Origin: Gluconobacter kanchanaburiensis NBRC 103587
Lineage (GTDB): Bacteria > Pseudomonadota > Alphaproteobacteria > Acetobacterales > Acetobacteraceae
Length of the DNA stretch: 64,000 nucleotides
Assembly (NCBI RefSeq): GCF_007988905.1
Contig: NZ_BJVA01000004.1
Coordinates: 1-64,000 of the forward strand
Direction of reading: 5' to 3'
Positions 8,492 through 17,630 of the stretch are shown in pieces (the first letter of the stretch is position 1; the number at the start of each line of letters is the position of its first letter). A model generated the notes under the pieces. It did not search any database. It was given only the letters and a program-made list of their open reading frames with translations, and was not told the DNA's origin. Both the position numbers and the translations under genes were made by a program.

Positions 8492-11089
8492 ATGACCGAC
8501 ACTCCAGTCCCCGCTTTCGATTTCAGGCATCGCGAACCTTACTGGCAAAACGAATGGGCACGCCGGAACAGTTTCTCTGTGCCGGATGTTCCTCCCGCTG
8601 ATCGTCCCAAATATTATGTTCTGGAGATGTTCCCTTATCCATCGGGGCAGCTTCATGTCGGGCATGTCCGTAATTATACGCTCGGAGATGTCGTCGCGCG
8701 CTACAAGCGGGCCCGGGGTTTCGCCGTCATGCACCCCATGGGCTGGGACGCGTTTGGACTTCCGGCTGAAAATGCCGCTCGTGAGCGGAATGTGCATCCC
8801 GGGGCGTGGACGATGGACAATATCGCCACAATGCGGGCGACGTTGCAGCGGCTGGGCTTTTCGCTCGACTGGGATCGTGAAATTGCGACCTGTCTGCCGG
8901 AATATTACGGAAAGCAGCAGAAGCTTTTCATCGACATGATGGGAGCAGGGTTGGTCGAACGACGTGATTCCCTGGTGAACTGGGACCCGGTCGATGAAAC
9001 TGTGCTTGCGAACGAACAGGTCGTCGAAGGGCGGGGATGGCGTTCGGGAGCCCTGATCGAAAAAAAGAAGCTTTCACAGTGGTTCCTGAAGATCACGAAG
9101 TTTGCCCAGCCTCTGCTGGATGATCTCGGAACACTGGATCGCTGGCCCGAACGCGTTCGGACAATGCAGGAGCGCTGGATCGGGCGGTCCGAAGGCGCTC
9201 GCGTGCGTTTTGCCCTTCACAACCCTCCGGCCGGTTATGAGGAGGATCTGGACAGTGTGGAAGTCTTCACGACACGTCCGGATACGCTTTTTGGTCTGAG
9301 TTTCATCGGGATCTCAGCCGAGCATCCTCTGGCGCTCAAGGTTGCGGCAGGCAATCCGGACGCGGCAGCCTTCATTGAAGAATGTCGACGTCTCGGGACA
9401 TCCGAGGAAGTCATCGAGGCAGCTGAAAAACGCGGTTTCGATACAGGTCTGCGTGTTGCCAATCCGCTTGATCCGGAGAAAACGGCACCGATCTGGATCG
9501 CCAATTTCGTTCTGATGGATTATGGTACGGGGGCTGTTTTCGGCTGCCCGTGCGGTGATCAGCGCGATCTCGATTTTGCCCGTAAATACGATCTGCCCGT
9601 TCCGCAGGTTCTTCTGCCTTCCGGACAGGACGCAGGAAGCTTTGTGCTCGGTAAAAAGGCTGTGTCAGGCGACGCGACCCTTTTTAATTCGGGTTTTCTG
9701 GACGGTCTGGATCCGGCCACAGCCCGCACAAAGGTTATCGAGCGCCTTGAGGGACTGGGAGCTGGTAAAGGCGTTGTGAACTGGCGCCTGCGTGACTGGG
9801 GCATTTCCCGTCAGCGATACTGGGGCTGCCCGATTCCGGTAATCCATTGCTCTGACTGTGGGCCTGTAGCGGTGCCTGACGATCAGCTTCCGGTTGTGCT
9901 GCCGGAAGATGTCACATTTGATCGTCCGGGAAATCCGCTGGACCATCACCCGACATGGAAGCACGTCGCCTGTCCGAGCTGTGGTAAACCCGCGACGCGC
10001 GAAACAGATACGTTCGACACTTTTGTCGACAGTTCCTGGTATTTCGCACGTTTTACAAGCCCTCATGCCGATGCTCCGACTGTTCCGGCAGCGGCTAACG
10101 GATGGCTTCCGGTCGACCAGTATATCGGCGGGATCGAACATGCGATTCTTCATTTGCTTTATGCTCGCTTCTTCACGCGGGCGATGCATGAGACCGGCCA
10201 TCTGGACGTGGACGAACCGTTTGCGGGTCTTTTCACTCAAGGCATGGTGACACACGAGAGCTATCGGGATGAGGGCGGCTGGCTTTATCCTGAAGAAGTG
10301 GAGCGTCGTGGAGAGCAGGTTGTCCGGCGTGATTCCGGAACGCCGGTTCAGGTTGGACGCTCGGAGAAAATGTCCAAGTCCAAGCGCAACACGGTTTCAC
10401 CAGTGGACATTATCGAGCGTTATGGCGCTGATACGGCGCGCTGGTTTGTTCTCTCGGACAGTCCGCCCGAACGTGACATGGAATGGACGGCTGCTGGCGT
10501 TGCTGCTGCTGCCCGCTTCGGACAGAGGTTGCACCGGATCATCTCTTCCGTCGCGGCGCGGGATGCCGCCGACAGTCCGCACGGGGCTGCCGGGGATGAT
10601 CTCCGTCGTGTAACGCACCGTACCATCGCGGCTATAGAAGAGGCGCTGGAAGCCTTTACGCCGAACGTCGCAGTGGCGCGTCTACATGAACTTACGTCTG
10701 CTCTCGCAGAGGCTGAGCGTGTCGAGGGAGAAGGCATGGCCGCTGCACGCCGGGAGGCGGCACAGGTTCTGTGTCTGCTGACCGCGCCGATGATGCCGCA
10801 TCTCGCGGAAGACATGATGGCAGTTCTGGAACCGGGTAAGCCTCTGGTCGTGGAACGGCCGTGGCCTGCGGTCGAAGAAAAGTGGCTTGCGGTTCAGAGT
10901 GTGACAATCGGGGTCCAGATCCTGGGCAAGCTTCGCGGAACCATCGAGGTTCCTCCTGATGCCGCACGGGAAGACGTTCTTGCCGCCGCCAGAAACGAGC
11001 CGAATGTCGCACGTCTTCTGGAAGGTAAGCGCGTGGTGAAGGAAATCCATGTGCCGAACCGGATTGTCAATTTCGTGGTGGCTGGCTGA
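8492..11089 (+). CDS. leuS: Leucyl-tRNA synthetase
   Basis: 865-aa class I aminoacyl-tRNA synthetase charging tRNA-Leu. The HIGH motif appears as HVGH in [17 protein letters not shown] and the KMSKS loop as EKMSKSKRN. The CP1 editing domain lies between them (about residues 220-410), with the TTRPDTLFG threonine-rich editing signature. The C-terminal anticodon-binding and leucine-specific domains are complete. The ATG at 8492 is preferred to an in-frame start at 8441, which would lie inside the DUF3576 gene. It is followed with a 1-bp TGATG overlap by lptE, an arrangement common in alphaproteobacteria. Confidence 0.98.
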   Translation: MTDTPVPAFDFRHREPYWQNEWARRNSFSVPDVPPADRPKYYVLEMFPYPSGQLHVGHVRNYTLGDVVARYKRARGFAVMHPMGWDAFGLPAENAARERNVHPGAWTMDNIATMRATLQRLGFSLDWDREIATCLPEYYGKQQKLFIDMMGAGLVERRDSLVNWDPVDETVLANEQVVEGRGWRSGALIEKKKLSQWFLKITKFAQPLLDDLGTLDRWPERVRTMQERWIGRSEGARVRFALHNPPAGYEEDLDSVEVFTTRPDTLFGLSFIGISAEHPLALKVAAGNPDAAAFIEECRRLGTSEEVIEAAEKRGFDTGLRVANPLDPEKTAPIWIANFVLMDYGTGAVFGCPCGDQRDLDFARKYDLPVPQVLLPSGQDAGSFVLGKKAVSGDATLFNSGFLDGLDPATARTKVIERLEGLGAGKGVVNWRLRDWGISRQRYWGCPIPVIHCSDCGPVAVPDDQLPVVLPEDVTFDRPGNPLDHHPTWKHVACPSCGKPATRETDTFDTFVDSSWYFARFTSPHADAPTVPAAANGWLPVDQYIGGIEHAILHLLYARFFTRAMHETGHLDVDEPFAGLFTQGMVTHESYRDEGGWLYPEEVERRGEQVVRRDSGTPVQVGRSEKMSKSKRNTVSPVDIIERYGADTARWFVLSDSPPERDMEWTAAGVAAAARFGQRLHRIISSVAARDAADSPHGAAGDDLRRVTHRTIAAIEEALEAFTPNVAVARLHELTSALAEAERVEGEGMAAARREAAQVLCLLTAPMMPHLAEDMMAVLEPGKPLVVERPWPAVEEKWLAVQSVTIGVQILGKLRGTIEVPPDAAREDVLAAARNEPNVARLLEGKRVVKEIHVPNRIVNFVVAG

Positions 11090-11760
11090 TGAGAGACCGC
11101 CGCGGCGTGCTTTTCCTGGCAGGCTGTCTCTTTCTGGGAGGGTGTGGTTTCTCACCCCTCTACGGAAAGCTGACACCCAGAACCGACATGTCGGGAGAAC
11201 TCGCCCAGATTTATGTCGACAATATTCCCGGCCGGTATGGTCAGCTGCTGCGGCTGGCTCTCCAGAAGAACCTTGCGGGTGCGGGACCGGAAGATCCTCA
11301 TAAATATATCCTGAAAGTCTATTCCGGGATGAATGAGGAAGCAGTCGACATTCATCAGGATAACACGTCGGGTCGTACGCGAAGCACGGCCTCCGCGCAC
11401 TGGGTGCTGATTACGGTCGAACAGAATCCGCGTCTTCTGGCGCAGGGGGATGCGACGACGCTTGATGGCTTCAATACCAGCTTCGAGCAGTATTTTGCCC
11501 AGACACTGAACGACGAAACTCTTCAGGCCCGTGTGTCGGATACGCTGGCACAGACCGTGACCCAGCAGGTCGCCATCTGGTTCCGCAGTCATACAACGCC
11601 GGAAAAGGCTGCTCCCGACGAGCTTCCCCGTTATCTGAATACGGATCGTATGCCTGACGATAATGGGAATGCGGCCACTGACAGAACCGGCGTGGATGGT
11701 TTCCCGGCTTCCGCAACGGGACGTCTGTCCCGTGGAACCACAAGCGCTACTCCGCAGTAA
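11089..11760 (+). CDS. lptE: LPS-assembly lipoprotein LptE
   Basis: 223 aa. The signal peptide ends in the lipobox LGGC (Cys19), followed by the FSPLYG motif typical of LptE/RlpB proteins. LptE plugs and supports the LptD barrel, which inserts lipopolysaccharide into the outer leaflet. The C-terminal third is rich in polar and proline residues, giving a longer tail than in enterobacterial LptE. The start codon overlaps the leuS stop, and holA follows 14 bp downstream, completing a leuS-lptE-holA cluster. Confidence 0.88.
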   Translation: MRDRRGVLFLAGCLFLGGCGFSPLYGKLTPRTDMSGELAQIYVDNIPGRYGQLLRLALQKNLAGAGPEDPHKYILKVYSGMNEEAVDIHQDNTSGRTRSTASAHWVLITVEQNPRLLAQGDATTLDGFNTSFEQYFAQTLNDETLQARVSDTLAQTVTQQVAIWFRSHTTPEKAAPDELPRYLNTDRMPDDNGNAATDRTGVDGFPASATGRLSRGTTSATPQ

Positions 11761-11774
11761 GGCCGGGGACGCGC

Positions 11775-12776
11775 GTGAAGATTGACGCACGGAATATTGC
11801 CCGCAGTCTGTCGGAGGCCGGGTCATGGCGGGCCATCGTTCTGCATGGTGAGGATACAGGTCTTATTCGCGAGCGTGCCGCGCAGGCGGTCAGGCTTGTG
11901 GCGGGTACTCTGGATGACCCTTTCCAGATTGCGCAACTGGATCGTGAAACGCAGGACAGGCTGGAAGAAGAGGCAACGGCGCTCTCCCTGACAGGGGGGC
12001 GTCGTGTCGTGTGGGTTCGGGATGGACAGGACAGCCTGACGCCTCTGTTCAGGCGTGTGTTGGAGACCGATACGGATACGCTCGTCGTGATTGAGGCGCC
12101 TGGCGCTGCGGCGCGCTCCAAATTGCGGATGCTTGCGGAAACGCACAAAAATGTGGCCTCGATTGCCTGTTATCCTGAGGAAGGTCGCGCCCTGTCTCAG
12201 ACGGTGACGGATGCCTTGGCGAAGGAAGGGGTGTCGATCGACCGGGATGCCCTGACCTGGCTTCTGGGTGTCCTTGGCGCCGACCGCAGTGGTGTGCGGG
12301 GTGAGATCGAAAAACTGGTTTTGTATGCTGGAGCGAACGGTCGTCTCGATCTTCAGGCCGTGCAGGATTGTGTCGGCGATGCCGGGGGCAACTCCCTCGA
12401 AGATGCTGCTTACGCCGCATTGTCCGGAAACAGGATGGTGGCGGATGTGGCGCTGGAACGGGCGCTGGCCGATGGCGCCAATCCCGTCGCCGTAGCCCGG
12501 ACGATACTGGGCGTTCTGGTACGACTTCAGAAGGTCGCGGACGCGGTAGGACTGGGACACGGGCGTGCGGAAGCCATGAAAATGCTGAAGCCGCCTGTCT
12601 TTTTCAAACGTACTGCTGCATTCGGGCAGGCGCTCGACCGCTGGCCTCCAGGGGCTCTTGATCTCGCGGCCAGGGAAACACAGGCTTTCGAACTTGCTTG
12701 CAAGCAGAGTGCATCGCCTGATCTTGCCCTGTGCAGGCGCCATATCGCCTCTCTCTGCACAGTTCGGAAGGTCTGA
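11775..12776 (+). CDS. holA: DNA polymerase III delta subunit
   Basis: 333-aa clamp-loader subunit that opens the beta sliding clamp in the replisome. The fold is recognisable from the AAA+-like N-terminus (WRAIVLHGEDTGLIRERA), the SLTGGRRVVWVRDG segment and the C-terminal collar domain ending LCRRHIASLC. The start is a GTG at 11775; no suitable ATG lies nearby. It ends the leuS-lptE-holA run, which links tRNA charging, LPS assembly and replication only by chromosomal order. Confidence 0.92.
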   Translation: MKIDARNIARSLSEAGSWRAIVLHGEDTGLIRERAAQAVRLVAGTLDDPFQIAQLDRETQDRLEEEATALSLTGGRRVVWVRDGQDSLTPLFRRVLETDTDTLVVIEAPGAAARSKLRMLAETHKNVASIACYPEEGRALSQTVTDALAKEGVSIDRDALTWLLGVLGADRSGVRGEIEKLVLYAGANGRLDLQAVQDCVGDAGGNSLEDAAYAALSGNRMVADVALERALADGANPVAVARTILGVLVRLQKVADAVGLGHGRAEAMKMLKPPVFFKRTAAFGQALDRWPPGALDLAARETQAFELACKQSASPDLALCRRHIASLCTVRKV

Positions 12777-13157
12777 GAAACGTAGCGGAGCGTGTTTCCG
12801 TTTTGTGAATAATCAGTGGTCTTCGACAGGTCAGCGGTGCTCTGTCAGCCCCCAAGGGTTCGGCTCGACAGTTCCGTTGCAGCGTCCGGGGCGCCTGCCG
12901 AGATTGTCCCCCCCCTTTATGTTCAGCTTGCGAGCGCGGACGGACGTTATCTGACATCTGATGGGGCAGATTTTCGAAGCAACCAGTGGAACCGGCATTC
13001 CAGGCTAAGCCTGAGCCTGCGAACGGAGTGTTCGTTTCGCTCAATTGAAAAACCGGCGCTTGGCGATCACATTTCGTAATGGTGCATGGCTTTGGACGCC
13101 CGGATCGGGCGTTATGAAAATCATGTATCCTGTAAAGATGTTTCGGGAGAATGTGGA
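12777..13157. other. Intergenic region downstream of holA
   Basis: 381 bp without a convincing gene; short open frames here lack ribosome binding sites and familiar sequence. The one structured element is a hairpin ACGCCCG-GAT-CGGGCGT (13096-13112), about 45 bp before the next start codon, without a T-run. It could lie in the leader of the following gene. Confidence 0.5.
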
Positions 13158-14384
13158 ATGAGCATGAAGCGTCGTCTTTTTCTGAGGAGCGCTTCAGCAG
13201 CTCCCGTGTCTCTGGCCGTATCAAGCGCTCTGCCTCTGGCGTCCGCAAAGGCTGCTGGAAACGTGGATCGTGGGACTGCCCCTTACGGAGCTCTCGATAT
13301 CGTCGCAGAATTCGACGGACCGGGGCCTTCTGGGATTGTGGTGTTGCCTAATGGACGGACATTCGTAGGCTTCCCCCGGCATGCCATTGATCACAAGGGG
13401 GCTACTCTTGGTGAGCTGATCGATGGAAAGGTCGTCCCCTATCCATCCGTCAGCATGAGTATGCCTGGCGCCCGCCCTACGGATTGTCTGGTGTCTGTGC
13501 ATGGAATGACCATGGACCGGCAGGGCAGGCTCTGGATGATTGATGACGGAAAGAGGGCAGGGCACCCTCTTCAGCCGGGTGCGGCGAAGATTGTCTGTGT
13601 CGATCCGCAGACGAACCGTGTGGTTCACAAAATCATTCTCAAAGCCCCTGTGCTCTTGAATGATAGCCACATGAATGACCTGCGCGTGTCGCTGTCACAT
13701 GGTGCTCAGGGTACGGTGTTTGTGACGGACTCGTCTTTCGGGAACAGCCCCGGTCTGGTGATTGTTGATGTTGCGACTCAGCAGGCGCGACGCGTCCTGA
13801 CTACGCATCCTGCCATTCTTCCTGAAGAGGGATTCATGGCTATCGTCGAGGGGGAACCCCGTCGCTACATCGCCGGTCACCCGCAACTCGTGTCCGGTGG
13901 CGTGGATGGTATTGCCCTGACAAAAGACGAAAAACGTCTGTATTTCGCCCCCCTTACCAGCCGTCGGCTTTACAGTATTTCCGTCGATCTGCTAGCGGAT
14001 CCGGCGTCCGATGATGCCGTTCTGGGGCCTGCCATCCAGAACGAAGGGGAAAAAGGTGTGGCGGACGGCCTGGCTCTGGATGATCACGGCAGGCTTTACA
14101 CAACGAACTACGAGCACGACTGTATTCTGCGACGGGACCCGGATGGCTCTTTTCACATGATGCTGCGGGATCCGCGTGCCCTGTCTCCGGACGGAATTTT
14201 TGCGACAGCGGATCATGTCTATTGCACGTTCGGTCAATGGAACAGGCTGGCATCGTTTAATGAAGGTGTTGATCGGCGTGCTCCGCCCTATCTCCTGATC
14301 CGCTTCCCCATAGAGCAGCCCAAACCCTATGACGCGCTGCCTCATGATCCGGATCAGGGCAAAAGTCCGGGGCAGGGAGCCTGA
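13158..14384 (+). CDS. Tat-exported royal-jelly/yellow-family protein
   Basis: 408 aa. The N-terminus MSMKRRLFLRSASA has a twin-arginine (RRxFL) motif and a hydrophobic stretch ending near ASAKA, so Tat export to the periplasm is likely. The mature part matches the MRJP / yellow beta-propeller family (PF03022): ...LWMIDDGK, MNDLRVSL, VFVTDSSFG, GVDGIALTKDEKRLYFAPL, YTTNYEHD. Bacterial members are sometimes called L-dopachrome tautomerase-related or gluconolactonase-like, but the substrate is unknown. The start at 13158 is preferred over 13086 because GGGAGAAT precedes it and the signal peptide then begins at once. Transcription ends at a strong hairpin just downstream. Confidence 0.82.
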   Translation: MSMKRRLFLRSASAAPVSLAVSSALPLASAKAAGNVDRGTAPYGALDIVAEFDGPGPSGIVVLPNGRTFVGFPRHAIDHKGATLGELIDGKVVPYPSVSMSMPGARPTDCLVSVHGMTMDRQGRLWMIDDGKRAGHPLQPGAAKIVCVDPQTNRVVHKIILKAPVLLNDSHMNDLRVSLSHGAQGTVFVTDSSFGNSPGLVIVDVATQQARRVLTTHPAILPEEGFMAIVEGEPRRYIAGHPQLVSGGVDGIALTKDEKRLYFAPLTSRRLYSISVDLLADPASDDAVLGPAIQNEGEKGVADGLALDDHGRLYTTNYEHDCILRRDPDGSFHMMLRDPRALSPDGIFATADHVYCTFGQWNRLASFNEGVDRRAPPYLLIRFPIEQPKPYDALPHDPDQGKSPGQGA

Positions 14385-14393
14385 TTGAGCAAT

Positions 14394-14430
14394 AAAAAAG
14401 CGCCCAAGGATCTCTCCCTGGGCGCTTTTC
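14394..14430. terminator. Bidirectional Rho-independent terminator
   Basis: GCGCCCAAGGA (14400-14410) pairs with TCCCTGGGCGC (14414-14424) with one mismatch, flanked by A-run 14394-14399 and TTTT after the stem. It serves the royal-jelly-family gene on the plus strand and possibly the yidB-like gene on the minus strand. Confidence 0.88.
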
Positions 14431-14482
14431 GCAAGCTTTGGATTTCGGTCTCGAAAACTCGCTCTGAAGACTGACCCGGATG

Positions 14483-14842
14483 TCAGACTGTGGTTGTGGG
14501 CGCCTCACCTTCAGGGGTGTGCTTGTCCACGGCAGCGGGAAGAAGCTGTGCCAGAGCAGGCAGGATCGTTCCAGCGGGAAGGCCAGTCTTGGCGACGATG
14601 GTCTGGATTTGCTGGTCCGTCAGAAGACTGCGCAGCTCGTCTGTGGTGATGGGCAGGTTTTCGCCGTGGCCGATCCAGGACTGGATCTTATCCGCCAGGC
14701 CCGCACTCTGCGCCTGGCTTACGAGCATGTTCAGCCCGTCTCCTTTAAGGAAATCGCCGATGCTGCCACTGAACTTTTCACCAAGCTGACCGCCAATGGC
14801 ACCCACAGCCTGGTTCATGAGGTTTCCGAGAAAGCCGCTCAT
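14483..14842 (-). CDS. YidB-family (DUF937) protein
   Basis: 119-aa small soluble protein. The N-terminus MSGFLGNLMNQAVGAIGG and the middle segment ADKIQSWIGHGENLPIT are typical of YidB/DUF937, as is the following DELRSLL...QIQTIVAKTGL block. The function of this family is not established. It lies 55 bp downstream of minE on the same strand and may be read through from the min operon. Confidence 0.82.
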   Translation of the reverse strand: MSGFLGNLMNQAVGAIGGQLGEKFSGSIGDFLKGDGLNMLVSQAQSAGLADKIQSWIGHGENLPITTDELRSLLTDQQIQTIVAKTGLPAGTILPALAQLLPAAVDKHTPEGEAPTTTV

Positions 14843-14897
14843 CCGTAATGCTCCGTTCTGTCAGAGACGGCTCCTGCCGCCAGTTGTTATCGTGTTA

Positions 14898-15185
14898 TCA
14901 GGACGACGAGACGCGTTTGCCACTCAATTCCTGAGGGACCTCGACATCGATTTCGAGCATGGAACAACCGCTACCACGGTCAACCTTGATCTGGACCTTG
15001 TCCTGATCCACAGCGACATGGCGCGCAATCACTTCCATGATTTCCTTGTGAAGCTGCCGGATCAGGTCGGACTCTCCTGTGTCAGATCCTGTGCTGCGTT
15101 CATGGGCCAGCAGGATCTGAAGACGGTCCTTGGCAACGCTGCTGGACTGCTGACGCCGGGCGAAGATGTTAGCGAGAAAACTCAT
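14898..15185 (-). CDS. minE: Cell division topological specificity factor MinE
   Basis: 95 aa. The N-terminal segment MSFLANIF is the membrane-targeting and anti-MinCD helix, followed by [13 protein letters not shown], the MinD-contact motif, and the C-terminal dimerisation domain with the VDVEVPQ-like strand (IDVEVPQEL). MinE stimulates MinD ATPase so that the Min system oscillates and restricts FtsZ rings to midcell. The start at 15185 is chosen over upstream in-frame codons because it begins the conserved helix. It is 4 bp downstream of minD. Confidence 0.95.
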   Translation of the reverse strand: MSFLANIFARRQQSSSVAKDRLQILLAHERSTGSDTGESDLIRQLHKEIMEVIARHVAVDQDKVQIKVDRGSGCSMLEIDVEVPQELSGKRVSSS

Positions 15186-15189
15186 GAAT

Positions 15190-16002
15190 TCATGCGTCCC
15201 TCTTAAAGAGCCAGTCGAAGAAACCACGCTTCTCGGTCGGTACCGAGACATCAAGTTTCTCGCCATTCAGCCGTCTGGCGGCCTCGAAATAGGCGCGGGC
15301 AGGGAGGCTGGAAGGCGCGGCGAGAGTGACGGGCGCGCCAACGTTGGAAGACTTCAGCACGTCCTCGCTCTCGGGAACGATCCCAAGAAGGGGAATTGAA
15401 AGGATTTCGAGAACGTCTTCGACGCTCAGCATTTCCTTGCGCGCCGCCCGGGCCGGATCGTAGCGGGTCAGCAGCAGGTGTTTGTCCACCTTTTCGCCGC
15501 GCTCGGCCTTCTGCGTCTTGCTGTCTAGCAGGCCGATGATGCGGTCAGAGTCACGCACGGAGCTGACTTCGGGATTGGTAACGATCACGGCCATATCGGC
15601 GTGATACATGGCGAGCTGCGCGCCACGCTCAATACCTGCCGGACTATCGCAGATGACCCAGTCGAACTTCTCACGAAGCTCGTCCATGACGCGGGCTACG
15701 CCTTCGGATGTGAGCGCGTCCTTGTCGCGGGTCTGGGACGCGGGAAGGATGGAGAGTGTCTCGCAGCGCTTGTCGCGGATCAGAGCCTGTGACAGACGGG
15801 CATCGCCCTGAACCACGTTGATGAGATCGAAGACGACCCTGCGTTCGGCGCCCATGACCAGGTCGAGGTTGCGCAGCCCGACATCGAAATCAACCACTAC
15901 CACATTCTGTCCGCTCTGAGCGAGAGCGGCGCCGAGCGCGGCGGTCGATGTCGTCTTGCCGACGCCACCCTTGCCGGAAGTGACAACCAGAACCTTGGCC
16001 AT
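15190..16002 (-). CDS. minD: Septum site-determining ATPase MinD
   Basis: 270-aa ParA/MinD-type ATPase. The deviant Walker A motif [10 protein letters not shown] is near the N-terminus, Walker A' and switch regions include [11 protein letters not shown] and ICDSPAGIE, and the C-terminal amphipathic membrane-targeting helix reads [13 protein letters not shown]. MinD recruits MinC to the membrane and is released by MinE. It is preceded by minC (149-bp gap) and followed at once by minE. Confidence 0.97.
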   Translation of the reverse strand: MAKVLVVTSGKGGVGKTTSTAALGAALAQSGQNVVVVDFDVGLRNLDLVMGAERRVVFDLINVVQGDARLSQALIRDKRCETLSILPASQTRDKDALTSEGVARVMDELREKFDWVICDSPAGIERGAQLAMYHADMAVIVTNPEVSSVRDSDRIIGLLDSKTQKAERGEKVDKHLLLTRYDPARAARKEMLSVEDVLEILSIPLLGIVPESEDVLKSSNVGAPVTLAAPSSLPARAYFEAARRLNGEKLDVSVPTEKRGFFDWLFKRDA

Positions 16003-16151
16003 GAATACTCCAAAATAACGTCTCTGCGGTTCCGCGGCCGACTTTGCCGGAATACCGTAACCGATTTCGCATTCTATGAAAGTTTTATCCCCTGCGGCAA
16101 CCTAGGAATAAGGGTACTTTCGTGGCGAATGAAGACAGCGCTGTTTATGGT

Positions 16152-16877
16152 TCAAGCTGGCAGCGAGGTCACCCTGACCCTGTCTTCATTGAGGGCGGCC
16201 TGTGCGGCCTGACCAAGAAGCGCCGGGTCAATGTCCTCTGTTACGGCGTAGTACCCGTCCAGCGCCAGAAGTTCGGCCTGCATCCTGCTGGCGAAAATAC
16301 GGCTCTGGGCCTGGCCACCCACGCCTGCTATCGCCCGTCCGCGCAGGGTCCCATAGACGTGGATTGAGCCGGCGGCCACGATTTCCGCTCCAGAGGAAAC
16401 CGAACCCAGAATAATAACATCCCCCTGCATGTGCTGGATGCTTTGGCCGGAGCGCACCGTCTGGTCGATGATCAGGGTGCCGCCCCCGGAAACCGGGCCT
16501 GTCGCGCTGGTGGACGGATCTTCCGGGATTTCCACCTCGCCGGCCGGGCGGCCACCATCCAGTGTTTCGGGCCAGTCCCAGTGCGCTGTGGCAGGCCAGT
16601 GACGGCTGCCACCTTCAATCCCGATGATCCGCACGCCACGGCTGCGGATGTCGTCCATAAGCGTTGCAAGCCCGGGAGTGGTTTCCGCTAGAAGGCCGAG
16701 ATCAAGAATGACCGGTTTCCCGGTAAAGAGTCCGCCTGAACGGGCGATCTGATAGTCGAGCCCTTCCAGCCACAGCGGAAGAGGTGCCTCGGGCGACAGG
16801 ACGAGCGCAAGGAAAGAGCGGCCTCGTGCGCGGATACGCATGGGAGCGGGCGGGGCGTTGGAAACGGGATCGGGCAT
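16152..16877 (-). CDS. minC: Septum site-determining protein MinC
   Basis: 241 aa. The N-terminal FtsZ-inhibiting domain spans about 13-110, and the C-terminal beta-helix, which binds MinD, spans about 125-220 and includes the conserved RSGQ patch and GSVSSGAEIVAAGSIHVYG repeats. No clear Shine-Dalgarno sequence precedes the ATG at 16877; an internal start near residue 13 would remove little of the fold. It is first in the min operon and divergent, by 76 bp, from fzlA. Confidence 0.93.
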   Translation of the reverse strand: MPDPVSNAPPAPMRIRARGRSFLALVLSPEAPLPLWLEGLDYQIARSGGLFTGKPVILDLGLLAETTPGLATLMDDIRSRGVRIIGIEGGSRHWPATAHWDWPETLDGGRPAGEVEIPEDPSTSATGPVSGGGTLIIDQTVRSGQSIQHMQGDVIILGSVSSGAEIVAAGSIHVYGTLRGRAIAGVGGQAQSRIFASRMQAELLALDGYYAVTEDIDPALLGQAAQAALNEDRVRVTSLPA

Positions 16878-16953
16878 CTGAAAATCGTCGGACCTGTGTC
16901 GGGCAGTCGGTGAGGCTCTTGTGAGCGGATATCGGCTGACTTAGAAAGTGGTA

Positions 16954-17622
16954 ATGCGTATCCTGCATCACCTTCCACTTTCTCCGCAATGCCGTCTTGT
17001 CCGGCTCGCTCTCAGCGAGAAGCGCCTTCCTTTCGAACCGGTTATCGAACGGGTCTGGGAGCAGCGCGAGGAGTTCTTGCATCTCAATCCGGCAGGCGAA
17101 GTGCCTGTGCTGGTTGAGGAAAACGGTCTGGCCGTGCCCGGCGGCCGTGTCATCTGCGAATATCTGGACGAAGCGTATCCCGATACGCCACTTCTCGGAC
17201 GAACCCTTTCCGATCGTGTCGAAACACGGCGCCTCGTGGACTGGTTCGACACGCGGTTCGCACAGGAAGTCACCCGCAATCTTTTGGGCGAGAAAGTCGA
17301 CAAGCGTCAATTCGGCCGCGGCCATCCCGACGGGAATGCGCTCCGGGCCGGGTATGCGAATATGCGTTTTCATCTCGACTATATCGGCTGGCTTGCGGAA
17401 ACGCGCTCCTGGCTGGCGGGCCCTGCGTTGTCTCTGGCGGATTTCGCGGCCGCGGCTCATCTGTCAGCGCTGGACTTCATCGGGGATATCAACTGGTCCA
17501 AGGCTCCCGCCGCGAAGGACTGGTATGCCCGGGTCAAATCTCGCCCCTGTTTCAGGGGGGTGCTGTCTGATAAAGTCAGCGGCATTACGCCGCCTGCCCA
17601 TTACGCCAATCTGGATTTCTGA
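16954..17622 (+). CDS. fzlA: FzlA-like glutathione S-transferase-fold division protein
   Basis: 222-aa GST-fold protein with a thioredoxin-like N-terminal half (LSPQCRLVRLALSEK, HLNPAGEVPVLVEE) and an all-helical C-terminal half. The C-terminus PPAHYANLDF and DWYARVKSRP block are the signature I know from FzlA, the FtsZ-binding division factor of Caulobacter and other alphaproteobacteria, which promotes FtsZ filament curvature and septal wall synthesis rather than glutathione chemistry. ATG at 16954 is preferred to the GTG at 16948. It is divergent from minC, so division genes sit back to back. A plain GST is the alternative. Confidence 0.8.
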   Translation: MRILHHLPLSPQCRLVRLALSEKRLPFEPVIERVWEQREEFLHLNPAGEVPVLVEENGLAVPGGRVICEYLDEAYPDTPLLGRTLSDRVETRRLVDWFDTRFAQEVTRNLLGEKVDKRQFGRGHPDGNALRAGYANMRFHLDYIGWLAETRSWLAGPALSLADFAAAAHLSALDFIGDINWSKAPAAKDWYARVKSRPCFRGVLSDKVSGITPPAHYANLDF

Positions 17623-17630
17623 GGCGTGCT

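Noticed and set aside
12816-13079. 87-codon open frame in the holA downstream gap
   Set aside because: No Shine-Dalgarno site, no coupling to neighbours, and the translation resembles no family.
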